Of a DNA stretch of 64,000 nucleotides, positions 8,083 to 17,674 are shown in pieces (positions within the stretch are counted from its first letter, which is position 1; each line of letters starts with the position of its first letter). Under the pieces are notes generated by a model. It was given only the letters and a program-made list of their open reading frames with translations. It was not told the DNA's origin and did no database searches. Both the position numbers and the translations under genes were made by a program. The stretch is from DATGUA01 sp035301545. GTDB taxonomy: Bacteria > Bacillota > Clostridia > Tissierellales > Tissierellaceae. The stretch covers positions 1 through 64,000 of the forward strand of contig DATGUA010000037.1 of NCBI GenBank assembly GCA_035301545.1. The letters are read 5' to 3'.

Positions 8083-9630
8083 ATGTCTAATAAGGAAAAG
8101 AGTCAAAGCAATGATCAAGAAGTAAAAGGTTTTCTTGGCACGGTAGAAAGAGTAGGTAATGCTTTACCTCATCCAGCTATGTTATTTGTTATTTTAAGTA
8201 TTATCGTAATTATAGTATCAGCAATTGTTGCAAAAGTTGGAGAACCGGTAACATATTTTGATGCAACTGCAGGTGAAGATGTAACTTTAGAAGCAGTTTC
8301 ACTACTAAATGCAGATGGATTAAGATATATATTTAATTCTGCAACTGATAACTTTACAGGGTTTGCACCGTTAGGTACAGTACTTGTGGCTATGCTAGGT
8401 GTAGGGGTAGCAGAATGGACAGGACTAATTGATGTTTCATTAAGAAGATTACTTACAGGTGTTAATCCAAGATTATTAACAGCTATAGTAGTATTTGCAG
8501 GTATAATGTCAAATATAGCATCTGATGCTGGTTATGTAGTAGTTATACCTTTAGGAGCTATTGTATTTGCAGGGGCAGGTCGGCATCCTATTGCAGGTTT
8601 AGCAGCAGCTTTTGCTGGGGTATCTGCAGGATTTTCAGCAAATTTACTAATTGGAACATTAGATCCAATGATGGCTAATATAACTAATGAAGCTTTAGCA
8701 AGTGGTGGTATAGATATGACTATAAATGCAACTGCTAATTTATATTTTATGATAGCTTCAACATTTCTATTAACATTTTTAGGAGTATTTACAACAGAGA
8801 AAATAGTAGAAAAGAATTTAGGAACTTACACTGGTGATTATAAACCAACCGAGGAATCTATTACTGAAAAGGAAAATAAGGGACTTAAAAATGCAGGTAT
8901 AGCACTTTTAATATATGTTATTATAATGGTATTTTTAATGGCACCAAGTAATGCAATATTTAAAAGTCCAAATGATGAAGGTGCAATGGTTCTAGATGAA
9001 TTCTTAGGTAATGGTTTATTATTAGGAATCTTACTACTATTCTTAATACCTGGTTATGCTTTTGGTAAAACAACAGGTAAGATTAAAAATAGTAATGATT
9101 TAGTTGAGAGTATGACAGCTGCTATGGAAAGTATGGGAGGTTATTTAGTATTAGCGTTTTTTGCTTCTCAATTTGTAGACTATTTTGGTTATACGAATCT
9201 AGGTATGATTCTATCTGTTAAGGGTGCTGAATTCCTAGAAAGTATTAACTTTACAGGATTACCTCTAATAATAGGATTTATATTAGTTTCAGCATTTTTA
9301 AACCTATTTATAGGATCAGCTTCAGCTAAATGGGCAATAATGGCTCCAATATTTGTGCCAATGATGGCAAAATTAGGACTTAGTCCAGCGCTTACTCAGG
9401 TAGCCTATAGAATAGGAGATTCTACAACTAATATTATAACTCCGTTAATGAGTTACTTTGCAATGATAGTAGTATTTACTAAGAAATATGATGAAGAAAG
9501 TGGATTAGGTACATTAATATCTACAATGTTACCTTATACTATAGTATTCTTAATTGGTTGGACTATATTAATGATAATATGGTATGTATTTAATCTTCCA
9601 TTAGGTCCAGGAGCATTTATTCATATGTAA
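8083..9630 (+). CDS. AbgT family transporter
   Basis: The protein of 515 residues has many membrane helices and the N-terminal pattern FLGTVERVGNALPHPAMLF, which is characteristic of the AbgT (p-aminobenzoyl-glutamate transporter) family. E. coli AbgT imports p-aminobenzoyl-glutamate, while other members export sulfonamides, so the direction and substrate are open. The C-terminal half contains the conserved SAKWAIMAPIFVP segment. The ATG at 8083 follows AAAGGAGG; an earlier in-frame start at 8065 overlaps this site. The next gene codes for an M20 peptidase, so uptake of a peptide-like or acyl-amino-acid substrate followed by hydrolysis is plausible. An intervening terminator-like hairpin suggests partial uncoupling. 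Confidence 0.92.
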   Translation: MSNKEKSQSNDQEVKGFLGTVERVGNALPHPAMLFVILSIIVIIVSAIVAKVGEPVTYFDATAGEDVTLEAVSLLNADGLRYIFNSATDNFTGFAPLGTVLVAMLGVGVAEWTGLIDVSLRRLLTGVNPRLLTAIVVFAGIMSNIASDAGYVVVIPLGAIVFAGAGRHPIAGLAAAFAGVSAGFSANLLIGTLDPMMANITNEALASGGIDMTINATANLYFMIASTFLLTFLGVFTTEKIVEKNLGTYTGDYKPTEESITEKENKGLKNAGIALLIYVIIMVFLMAPSNAIFKSPNDEGAMVLDEFLGNGLLLGILLLFLIPGYAFGKTTGKIKNSNDLVESMTAAMESMGGYLVLAFFASQFVDYFGYTNLGMILSVKGAEFLESINFTGLPLIIGFILVSAFLNLFIGSASAKWAIMAPIFVPMMAKLGLSPALTQVAYRIGDSTTNIITPLMSYFAMIVVFTKKYDEESGLGTLISTMLPYTIVFLIGWTILMIIWYVFNLPLGPGAFIHM

Positions 9631-9647
9631 TTTAATAGTGAATAATA

Positions 9648-9679
9648 AAATATGAGGCTAAACTTAGCCTCATATTTTT
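9648..9679 (+). terminator. Terminator between the AbgT and M20 genes
   Basis: ATATGAGGCTA and TAGCCTCATAT form an 11-bp stem with a 4-base loop, followed by a T-run. Confidence 0.8.
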
Positions 9680-9707
9680 GAATAATATTTAAAAAGGAGA
9701 TGCTTAT

Positions 9708-10820
9708 ATGATTAATAAAGAAAGGTTGTTAGACAGATTTTTAGAGTATATACAAATAGACAGTCCTACAAAACATGAAAGAAAATTTGCTGATTATCTG
9801 AAAAAAGAGATGGAAAAGATAGGACTAACTGTATATATGGATAATGCTGGGGATAATGTCGGTAGTGATTCTGGAAATTTAATAGGAAAATTAGAAGGGA
9901 ATACTGACGGAGAATCTATCTTATTTAGTGCTCATATGGATACTGTATCTCCAGGAATTGGAATTAAGCCTGTAATCAGAGATGGAGTAGTCTATAGTGA
10001 TGGAACTACTATCTTAGGTGGAGATGATAAGGCTGGAATAGCTGCTGTAATGGAAGCTATTGAAACTATTAAAGAAAATGATATTTCCCATGGAAATATA
10101 GAAGTAGTATTTTCCATATATGAAGAAGGAGGATTATATGGAGCGAAAAATTTAGAATATGACAAATTAAATTCTAAAATAGGCTTTGTCTTAGATAGTG
10201 GTGGGGATCCTGGTGAAATAATAGTACAAGGTCCAGCACAAAATAAGGTTAATGCTAAATTTATAGGTAAAGAAGCTCATGCTGGTGTAGCTCCTGAAAA
10301 TGGTATTAGTGCTATAGAGATTGCAGCTGAAGCTATTTCTAATATGAATCTACTAAGAATAGATGATGAAACTACTGCTAATATAGGATATATAAATGGT
10401 GGAGAAGTTACTAATATAGTAACTAAAGAAGTAGAATTCCATGGTGAAGCTAGAAGTTTATCCGATGAAAAACTAGAGGAGCAAACACAACATATGGTTA
10501 AATGTTGTGAAGATGCAGCTAAGAAATTTAATGCAGAAGTAGAAATGGATGTAGATAATGCATATGGAGCATTTAAAGTAGATGAAAATCATGAAATAGT
10601 TACAAAGGTAAAAAAGGCTTGTGAAAATATAGGCCTAGAACCTTATACAACTACTTCAGGTGGTGGAAGTGATACTAATATATTAAATGCTAATGGTATT
10701 ATAGCTATAAATTTAGGAATAGGAGAGAAAAATCCTCATACATTAGAAGAACATCTTCATATTGAAGATTTAGAATCATCAGCTAAATTAGCATTAGAAA
10801 TTATAAAGGTTCATGCATAG
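9708..10820 (+). CDS. M20 family peptidase, PepT-like
   Basis: This is a cytoplasmic two-zinc aminopeptidase or deacylase of the M20 family, closest in pattern to tripeptidase T-like proteins. The metal-site motifs are all visible: SAHMDTV, GGDDKAG, the catalytic EEGG, a VLDSGG aspartate, and a C-terminal His in GEKNPHTLEEHLH. A dimerisation (lid) domain sits between about residues 180 and 290. The length of 370 residues is normal. A strong AAAAGGAGA precedes the ATG. The position after the AbgT transporter suggests that it cleaves what that transporter brings in; the exact substrate cannot be read from sequence. Confidence 0.9.
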   Translation: MINKERLLDRFLEYIQIDSPTKHERKFADYLKKEMEKIGLTVYMDNAGDNVGSDSGNLIGKLEGNTDGESILFSAHMDTVSPGIGIKPVIRDGVVYSDGTTILGGDDKAGIAAVMEAIETIKENDISHGNIEVVFSIYEEGGLYGAKNLEYDKLNSKIGFVLDSGGDPGEIIVQGPAQNKVNAKFIGKEAHAGVAPENGISAIEIAAEAISNMNLLRIDDETTANIGYINGGEVTNIVTKEVEFHGEARSLSDEKLEEQTQHMVKCCEDAAKKFNAEVEMDVDNAYGAFKVDENHEIVTKVKKACENIGLEPYTTTSGGGSDTNILNANGIIAINLGIGEKNPHTLEEHLHIEDLESSAKLALEIIKVHA

Positions 10821-10833
10821 ATAATAATAAAAC

Positions 10834-10881
10834 GAGAATGTTTTATAACTAATTAATTAGTTATGAAACATTCTCTTTTTT
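10834..10881. terminator. Bidirectional terminator
   Basis: GAGAATGTTT with AACTAATTA and their complements form a long stem from 10834 to 10875, flanked by A-rich and T-rich ends between the convergent M20 and histone-deacetylase-like genes. Confidence 0.85.
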
Positions 10882-12187
10882 ATTTAGCATGAAAATCATC
10901 ATTAACTCTATCTTGTAGATATATATTAGTAAAGTTTCCTGTAGATGTATTTTTATATAGATAATAACCTTCATCTATACAAGTAGAGCAAGCATCTTTT
11001 GGAATAGTTATAGCAAATACTCTTTGTCCTCTATCGCTACCAGAACTGATGGTATTAATACCAGAACATTTAGGACAAACTTTAAAGTTCTGTATTTGAT
11101 TCTCTAATATACCATCTGTATCATAATAGACTTGTAATGGTCTCTCTACATAATCTAATCCTTTTAGATTTTTTCTTTTTAGATCGTATCTATTTTTCCA
11201 TTTATTATATACCTTGTCTGAAATGTCTTGAACCTTTTTTGTAATATCCTTAGTTTGCTTTAATCTTTCTTTCTTATAGTCTGGTTCCTCAATATGAGAA
11301 TAATCTAATCCTGCCATTGCTAGTATGATGCCTAGATTAATATAAGGTAAAGCAGTTTCAATAGAATATCCTCCTTCTAGTACAGCTAAATCAGGATTTA
11401 GTTTTTCATTTAATATAGCATATCCTTTAGCAGTAAAGTTCATATTTGTAAGTGGATCTGTATAATGATTATCTTGTCCAGCAGAATTTATAATTATGTC
11501 TGGTTTATATTCTTCAAGTATAGGAAGAACAAGATTATCTAATACATATAAAAATCCTTCTTCACCAGTACCAGGTGGTAATGGAATATTAACATTATAT
11601 CCATAAGCTCCAGGGCCTCCAACATCGTCTATAAATCCAGATCCAGGAAACAAGGTTCTACCATCTTGATGAAATGATATAAATAATGTATTCTTATCAT
11701 TCCAATATATATCTTCAGTTCCATCTCCATGATGAGCATCTGTGTCTATAATAGCTACTTTTAAATCTCCATATTCTTGCCGAATTCTTTCTAGAGCTAC
11801 AGCTTCAATATTAAAAATAGAAAAACCTCTATCACCATATACCATTCTGTGGGCATGATGTCCTGGTGGCCTAACTAGAGCAAAAGATTTATCTACTTCT
11901 TGAGTCATAACAGTCTTTAATGCTTTATAAGTTCCACCAATTGATATTAAATGAGATTTAGTAGATCTTGAAGCTACATCTGGTACTGGGAAATGTACTC
12001 TTTCTATATCTTTATATTTAGCCACTAAAGGATTAAAGGTTTCTATACCATCTATATCTAAAATTCCTTCTTCAAATATTTGATCCTGTGTATACAATAA
12101 TCTTTCTTCTCGCTCAGGATGCGTAGGAGATATAGACCAATCAAATGCAGGGAAAAATACTAATCCTAATTTATTTTTAGCTTTCAT
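10880..12187 (-). CDS. Histone-deacetylase-fold amidohydrolase with C-terminal zinc ribbon
   Basis: The first 350 residues form a class of zinc amidohydrolases that includes AcuC and acetylpolyamine deacetylases. Key residues are the His pair at 110-111 in RPPGHHAHR, the metal ligands D150 and H152 in DTDAHHGDG, a third Asp in SAGQDNHYTDP and the EGGYS loop. The C-terminal region adds CPKC and, about 25 residues later, CSTC, which looks like a zinc ribbon and is not part of the usual domain. The ATG at 12187 has AAGGAG upstream; a GTG at 12199 is possible. The gene overlaps the end of the upstream hydantoinase-like gene, so both are likely made together. The natural substrate (an acyl-amine) is unknown. 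Confidence 0.88.
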   Translation of the reverse strand: MKAKNKLGLVFFPAFDWSISPTHPEREERLLYTQDQIFEEGILDIDGIETFNPLVAKYKDIERVHFPVPDVASRSTKSHLISIGGTYKALKTVMTQEVDKSFALVRPPGHHAHRMVYGDRGFSIFNIEAVALERIRQEYGDLKVAIIDTDAHHGDGTEDIYWNDKNTLFISFHQDGRTLFPGSGFIDDVGGPGAYGYNVNIPLPPGTGEEGFLYVLDNLVLPILEEYKPDIIINSAGQDNHYTDPLTNMNFTAKGYAILNEKLNPDLAVLEGGYSIETALPYINLGIILAMAGLDYSHIEEPDYKKERLKQTKDITKKVQDISDKVYNKWKNRYDLKRKNLKGLDYVERPLQVYYDTDGILENQIQNFKVCPKCSGINTISSGSDRGQRVFAITIPKDACSTCIDEGYYLYKNTSTGNFTNIYLQDRVNDDFHAK

Positions 12188-13856
12188 TATTTTGATCACT
12201 CCTTAACGGATAAATAAGTCCTGGTTTAATCTGAGTCTTAACTCTAATGTTTTTTCCAGAAGTAAATAGACCTTTAACCATATTAAAACTATTTTCTTCG
12301 ATAATTTCACCTTCTAAATTAACTTCATAATTACCTATTTTACTTCCAGCATCATTAATCAGATTTAAAGATCTCTGCCGAGCATCTTCTAGTTCAAAAT
12401 TTTTATTTACCTTTTCATATATTTCCAATTCTGGTACTGATAATATCTGTCGTTCAGTATCTACAATCATATTTATTTCTATAGTAGGCTTAGATAAAGC
12501 AGCACCTATTGCATTAGCTATGTGATAGTCCCTAGGATATAAGGTAGGTAATTTAAATTTATTTTCTAGTATAGGTGCTAATATTTTAGCTGGGCCACCT
12601 ATGATATGGATTAATTTTGGATTAACCTTTTTACCATGTAATAATTCCTCAATAGTATATACTGGATGGGTATTAATTTTGTGTAGAGTTTGATCTATTT
12701 TGTTTTTGATAATATCTCCCATAGTATTTAAAATCTCTTCAGATATTTCTTTCGGAGATAGGTTTATTTCTTTTCCTAAAGACTCCATAGCTTTGTATGC
12801 TTGATCCTGATCTCCCTCTGTAATTAATTCTAAAACTACCATTGCATCAGTAGGAGTAGGATAATTACCTCCAAAGGCTATGGGGTAACCCTTTCTTTCA
12901 GGTCCTATCTTAATTTGATTATTTTTGACTTCTATAAAGCTATCTCCACCTAAACCAATAGATGTACTATATATAGATCTAATTAATGTTTTATAATTAT
13001 CTATTTTTATACCTGATGGTTCAAATAAAGGAACACCATCTGCTAGGAAAAATATGTCTGTAGTAGTTCCTCCAATGTCTAAAAGAATTCCATCTTCTTC
13101 CGTTTGTAACATGGCATTTATACCCATAAAGCTAGCAGCTGGTCCTGAAAGTATAGTTTCTATAGGTCTTTCTTCAGCTGTATCAATATCCATAGTGCCT
13201 CCATCAGCTTTTAATATAAATAAAGGAGCATCTACACCTTCCTTTTTTAAAGATTTTTTAATATTTTGGGAAAAGTTCATAAATGTATCATGAACTGCTG
13301 AATTTAAATAAGAGCTGTATACTCTGCGTGGAAAGTTTAATTGTCCAGAAATTGTATGGCCCATAGTTATAGTATTATAGTCTCTCTCTAAAAAATTTTT
13401 GATTTGAATTTCATGTTCAGGATTTCTAATTGAAAATTTAGTAACTATAGCACAGGATTGAATGTTATTTTCTTTAAACTGTTTTTTAGCATCTTTAATT
13501 TCTCTCTTATCTAAGTCTTGAATTAACTCTCCTCTATGATTTACATATCCAGAAATAAATATATTTTCTTCCCCACAATTTAAGAAGTCTGGATTTAATC
13601 CTGGCCCTGCTTGTATAATCATACCTACAGGAGAAGTCTTATTTTCAATAATAGCATTAGTAGAAATAGTAGTACTTAGATTGATTCTTTCTATCTCTGA
13701 TTTATCAATTTTTTTAATTAAGATTTTCAGAGTAGTCCAAATACTATCAAAAAGATTATCTGGATTAATAATACTTTTAACTTTATTAATTATCTTACCA
13801 TCTTTAATAATTACTCCGTCTATATGAGTACCACCCATATCTAAACCAATAATCAA
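12177..13856 (-). CDS. Hydantoinase/oxoprolinase family protein (HyuA-like)
   Basis: The N-terminus MIIGLDMGGTHIDGVI and the internal DGGTMD and DIGGTTTDIFFL motifs are those of the hydantoinase/oxoprolinase A family, an actin/hexokinase-like ATPase fold that couples ATP hydrolysis to opening of a cyclic amide. At 559 residues it is shorter than typical HyuA (about 680), and no HyuB partner lies in the window, so its reaction is uncertain. The start codon is TTG, set 7 bases after AGGAGG. A promoter is visible at 13897-13924. It is followed by the deacetylase-like gene with overlapping ends. Confidence 0.85.
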   Translation of the reverse strand: MIIGLDMGGTHIDGVIIKDGKIINKVKSIINPDNLFDSIWTTLKILIKKIDKSEIERINLSTTISTNAIIENKTSPVGMIIQAGPGLNPDFLNCGEENIFISGYVNHRGELIQDLDKREIKDAKKQFKENNIQSCAIVTKFSIRNPEHEIQIKNFLERDYNTITMGHTISGQLNFPRRVYSSYLNSAVHDTFMNFSQNIKKSLKKEGVDAPLFILKADGGTMDIDTAEERPIETILSGPAASFMGINAMLQTEEDGILLDIGGTTTDIFFLADGVPLFEPSGIKIDNYKTLIRSIYSTSIGLGGDSFIEVKNNQIKIGPERKGYPIAFGGNYPTPTDAMVVLELITEGDQDQAYKAMESLGKEINLSPKEISEEILNTMGDIIKNKIDQTLHKINTHPVYTIEELLHGKKVNPKLIHIIGGPAKILAPILENKFKLPTLYPRDYHIANAIGAALSKPTIEINMIVDTERQILSVPELEIYEKVNKNFELEDARQRSLNLINDAGSKIGNYEVNLEGEIIEENSFNMVKGLFTSGKNIRVKTQIKPGLIYPLRSDQNNES

Positions 13857-13896
13857 TTTATAACCTCCTATATACTCTAATTTAGTATTTGTCTAT

Positions 13897-13924
13897 ATTA
13901 TATCCAATATAAGGGTGTAATCAA
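13897..13924 (-). promoter_or_regulatory. Promoter of the hyuA-like operon
   Basis: On the minus strand TTGATT (13924-13919) and TATAAT (13902-13897) are spaced by 16 bases. Just upstream, TGTCGAA at 13933-13939 matches the consensus core of a Spo0A box, although a single copy may be chance. Confidence 0.6.
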
Positions 13925-14015
13925 AATATTACTGTCGAAAGTTTTTATAATGATGGAAAAAAGCTAGCAATTATAGTATAGTTATTTTAACTAGATTTTA
14001 ATTTGGAGGGATTTT

Positions 14016-14789
14016 ATGCTTGAAAACGTACATATTATATATAAGATTATTTTTTTGTGTAGTGCTGGATTTTTAGCTGCTTTTGTAGATGCAATTGCAG
14101 GTGGGGGAGGGCTTATAAGTGTACCAGCATATTTTGCTATAGGATTTCCACCGCATTTAACGTTAGGAACTAATAAATTTTCTTCAACATGTGGTGCTAT
14201 AGTAAGTACTACTAGTTTTGCAAAATCAGGTAAAGTTGATAAAGATATATTAAAAGTAATATTACCTTTAAGTTTTTTAGGAGCTGCTACAGGGGTATTT
14301 ACAGTATTATTAATCGATTCAAGTATACTAGAACCTATAGTATTATTTCTAATATTAGGTGTAGGAATATACAGCTTTTTTTCAAAGACTATAGGTATAG
14401 AAGATAATTTCACTGGTATTACTAAAAAAAATCTAATATTAGGTGGAATATTTGCATATGGAATGGGGTTCTATGATGGTTTCTTTGGACCTGGGGCAGG
14501 ATCTTTTATAATATTTGGATTGATCAAAATATATGGATTTGATTTTGTAAGAGCTAGTGGAAATGCAAAAGCTATGAATTTTGTGAGTAATATTACTTCA
14601 TTATTATTATTTGCTATTAATGGAAAGATTTATTACCTAATGGGAATACCTATGGCTTTATTTATGATAATGGGTGCTACTGTAGGTTCAAGGCTTGCAA
14701 TTAAAGAAGGGTCAGGCTTTATTAAGCCAGTATTTGTTACTATGTCTTTGGCAGTAGCAGCAAAAATGATTTATGAAATAATAATATAA
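14016..14789 (+). CDS. TSUP (TauE/SafE) family membrane transporter
   Basis: The protein has 257 residues and about eight hydrophobic helices. The N-terminal AAFVDAIAGGGGLISVPAYF and the mid-protein GFYDGFFGPGAGSF are the duplicated signature of the sulfite exporter TauE/SafE family. Members move sulfite, sulfonates or other small organic anions. The gene is divergent from the hyuA-like gene with a short shared promoter region, which hints at a link to that pathway but does not prove it. A TTGGAGGG site precedes the ATG. Confidence 0.92.
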   Translation: MLENVHIIYKIIFLCSAGFLAAFVDAIAGGGGLISVPAYFAIGFPPHLTLGTNKFSSTCGAIVSTTSFAKSGKVDKDILKVILPLSFLGAATGVFTVLLIDSSILEPIVLFLILGVGIYSFFSKTIGIEDNFTGITKKNLILGGIFAYGMGFYDGFFGPGAGSFIIFGLIKIYGFDFVRASGNAKAMNFVSNITSLLLFAINGKIYYLMGIPMALFMIMGATVGSRLAIKEGSGFIKPVFVTMSLAVAAKMIYEIII

Positions 14790-14821
14790 GATAAATTAAA
14801 GATTGCAACGGAGGAATACAT

Positions 14822-16288
14822 ATGAAGATTATTATACCAATAATAGTAGGTGCTATTATTGGATATTTTACAAATTGGTTGGCTATAAAAATGTTATTTA
14901 GACCTCATAGAGAGATAAGAATATTAGGATTTAGATTACCTTTTACCCCAGGATTGATTCCTAAGGAAAGATATAGAATGTCAAAAAGTATTGGAAATGC
15001 TGTAGGAGAACATTTATTAACTCCAGAGACTATTCAAGGGGTTTTATCTAGTGATGAAGCTAAATCAAATATTAGGAATTGGATAAATAATAAATTTTTA
15101 GGTTTACAAAAAATTGATAAATCTATACTAGAACTATTGAATCAAATAGAAGTAAGAGATTATGATCAAATATTATATAAAATTGAAGACAAAATTGTAA
15201 ATAGCATAATTACTAATCTTAAAAACAAAAAAATGAGAGATGAAATTTTAAAATATGTTGAAGAAAATATTTATGAAAAGAGCAAAGATAATATTTTACG
15301 AAAAATTAAGAATGAAGGTGAAATATTTTTAAAAGAGCTTTTAAATTCTGCTGATATAATGCTGTTAATAGATAAAACTATTACTAATAATATTAAGGAA
15401 TGGAAAAAAGATAATAGAAGTTTAAACAAGGTTTTATCTAATGACGTAGTAGAAATTATAGAGGGAAGTATAGAAGATAATAAGGAAAATATAGTAGTCG
15501 GTATTAGAAAAATACTTCATGAGCCAGACGTAAAGAAGAAATTAGAAGATAGTATAGATAATATAATATTGCAAAACACAAGCAGGGTTATTACTACATT
15601 TATAAGTGTAGATATAATTTCAGAGAAAGTAATTCAAGCTATATATAATTATATAGATAGTGAAGACCTAGAAGAAACATCATTGTTTTTTATAAATAAT
15701 TTATTAGAAAAACTTTTAGAGACTCCTGTGTCAAAATTCTCTATTGAAATAGAAAAGTTTATTTTAAAAGATGAAAATAATACTTTATCTACTTTGTTGA
15801 TTAATAGTTTTAGTAAAGAAGAAAATATAGAAGGAATTATAAGTTTTCTATATAATAGCATGAAAATAAAAGATGATAAGATTAAAAATATGTTTTTAAA
15901 GTTAATAGATGAAAAATTTGATGACAATATAAATTCTTTAGAATTTAGAGAAGGTATATATAAGATATTAGACAGGATTAATGATAAATTGTTAAATAGA
16001 CCTATTTATCAAATATTAGGAAATATTAAAAGTAAACAAATAGATAAATTTACAATAATGGTAGGAGAATTAGTTTATAAATTTGGAGAAGGATCATTAT
16101 TAGAGATTATTAATATATTTAATATATCAAAAATTGTAGAAGACCAAATAAATAGTTTCGAGGTAGAATATACTGAAGAATTAATTATAGATATTGCTGA
16201 AAGAGAATTAAATGCTATAACTAGATTAGGAGCATTATTAGGAGGAGTTATGGGATTACTATCCCCACTGCTGCAATTAATGGCATAA
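14822..16288 (+). CDS. DUF445 family membrane protein
   Basis: The first 80 residues (an N-terminal membrane helix with GYFTNWLAIKMLF, then FRPHREI and PFTPGLIPKER) are the hallmark of the DUF445 family, represented by YheB and YtaB-type proteins of Bacillus. The long middle part is highly charged, helical and rich in Lys, Glu, Asp and Ile, and the C-terminus ends in a second hydrophobic helix (RLGALLGGVMGLLSPLLQL). No enzymatic motif is visible and the function of the family is not known. It lies 32 bases after the TauE-like gene and may share its transcript. Predicted length is 488 residues. Confidence 0.85.
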   Translation: MKIIIPIIVGAIIGYFTNWLAIKMLFRPHREIRILGFRLPFTPGLIPKERYRMSKSIGNAVGEHLLTPETIQGVLSSDEAKSNIRNWINNKFLGLQKIDKSILELLNQIEVRDYDQILYKIEDKIVNSIITNLKNKKMRDEILKYVEENIYEKSKDNILRKIKNEGEIFLKELLNSADIMLLIDKTITNNIKEWKKDNRSLNKVLSNDVVEIIEGSIEDNKENIVVGIRKILHEPDVKKKLEDSIDNIILQNTSRVITTFISVDIISEKVIQAIYNYIDSEDLEETSLFFINNLLEKLLETPVSKFSIEIEKFILKDENNTLSTLLINSFSKEENIEGIISFLYNSMKIKDDKIKNMFLKLIDEKFDDNINSLEFREGIYKILDRINDKLLNRPIYQILGNIKSKQIDKFTIMVGELVYKFGEGSLLEIINIFNISKIVEDQINSFEVEYTEELIIDIAERELNAITRLGALLGGVMGLLSPLLQLMA

Positions 16289-16395
16289 TTTTTTAATATA
16301 TGAAGGTTTACTAAATATAAGAATTAAGATAAAATATTATAAGGTAATTGAATAAATGAGTAACTAAAAACAAAAGAATAGATAGGGGATGCAAA

Positions 16396-17619
16396 ATGAA
16401 TTTAAACAATAATGATTTAAAGATTCAACCAGTTCTATTAGGTGGAGATATAAACTGTTATAGTGTAGCAAGGGCATATCATGAAGCTTATGATGTGAAC
16501 TCTATTGTATTTGGAAGAACAGCTTTAGGGGCAACAAAAGATAGTAATATAATTGATTTAAGAATTGACCAAAGGGTAGACGATTATAAAGAGTTAATAA
16601 AATTGTTGTTAAAACTAGCAGATGAAATCAAAAATGATGGTAAAACTCCTATATTAATGGGATGTACTGATGAATATGCTGAGTTTATAATTGATAATAG
16701 AGATATCTTATCTGAAAAATATGTTACTCCATATATAGATAAGGACTTAAAAGAAAAATTAATAGAAAAAGAATCTTTTTATAAAATGTGTGAAGAAAAG
16801 GGGCTAGATTATCCAAAAACATATATATTTTCAAAAGGAGATAAAGAAACAGAATTTGATTTTGATTATCCTGTAATAATAAAACCTTCAGATAGTGTAT
16901 TATTTTGGAAATATCCTTTTGAAGGAATGAAAAAGGTATATATAGCTAATAATAAAAAGGAATTTAGGGAAATTACTGAGGATATATATAGTAGAGAATA
17001 TGATAAAAGTCTTATAATTCAAGATTTTATTCCAGGAGACGATTCTCATATGAGAGTTTTAACCTGCTATTCAGATCAAAATGGAGAAGTAAAGATGATG
17101 TGTCTTGGACATGTATTATTAGAAGAACACACTCCCACTGCTATAGGTAATCATGCGGCCATAATTACTGAACATAATAAGGAATTGATGGATAAAATTA
17201 AAAACTTCCTTGAAAGTATAAACTATACAGGATTTTCAAATTTTGATATAAAATTTGATACTAGGGATAATAAATATAAACTTTTTGAAATTAACTTAAG
17301 ACAGGGAAGAAGTAATTATTATGTAACAGCTTCTGGGAATAATATTGCCAAATATGTAGTAAAAGATAGAGTAGAAAACAAAGATTTAGATTTAACAGTA
17401 CAAAAAGACCCTTTTTATTGGCATGTAGTTCCAAATCAAGTAGTTTATAAATATGTTAAAGAGCAACAATTAGTAGACAAGGTAAAAAAGCTTATTTCAG
17501 AAGGAAAAGAGTCAACATCTTTTGGATATAAGGCAGATCTAAGAGGAAATTTTAAAAGAAGATTTTACTTGTTCTTGTATAATGTAAATCAAATTAGAAA
17601 ATATAAAAAGTATATGTAA
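16396..17619 (+). CDS. ATP-grasp carboxylate-amine ligase, D-aspartate ligase-like
   Basis: The protein (407 residues) has the arrangement of an ATP-grasp ligase: a pre-ATP domain opening with QPVLLGGDINCYSVARAYHEAYDV, a KPSDS nucleotide-binding segment around residue 160, and the metal-binding NFDIKFD and FEINLRQGRSN motifs near the C-terminus. The N-terminal pattern resembles the enterococcal D-aspartate ligase that attaches D-Asp to the lysine of peptidoglycan precursors. Context fits: murE follows 55 bases downstream, and an Asp/Glu racemase lies 4 kb further on. The amino-acid substrate is inferred; D-Glu or another carboxylate could be used. The ATG is preceded by AGGGGAT. Confidence 0.7.
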   Translation: MNLNNNDLKIQPVLLGGDINCYSVARAYHEAYDVNSIVFGRTALGATKDSNIIDLRIDQRVDDYKELIKLLLKLADEIKNDGKTPILMGCTDEYAEFIIDNRDILSEKYVTPYIDKDLKEKLIEKESFYKMCEEKGLDYPKTYIFSKGDKETEFDFDYPVIIKPSDSVLFWKYPFEGMKKVYIANNKKEFREITEDIYSREYDKSLIIQDFIPGDDSHMRVLTCYSDQNGEVKMMCLGHVLLEEHTPTAIGNHAAIITEHNKELMDKIKNFLESINYTGFSNFDIKFDTRDNKYKLFEINLRQGRSNYYVTASGNNIAKYVVKDRVENKDLDLTVQKDPFYWHVVPNQVVYKYVKEQQLVDKVKKLISEGKESTSFGYKADLRGNFKRRFYLFLYNVNQIRKYKKYM

Positions 17620-17674
17620 TGATATTTTTACTAAATTTATATAAGAATCCTAGGTAATTAAAAGGAGAATGAGG

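Noticed and set aside
10880..12187. Calling the deacetylase-fold gene acuC
   Set aside because: No acuA or acsA gene is nearby and the zinc-ribbon tail is foreign to AcuC, so the name is not supported.
14016..14413. Antisense open frame opposite the TauE/SafE gene
   Set aside because: No start signal and the plus-strand protein is clearly the real product.
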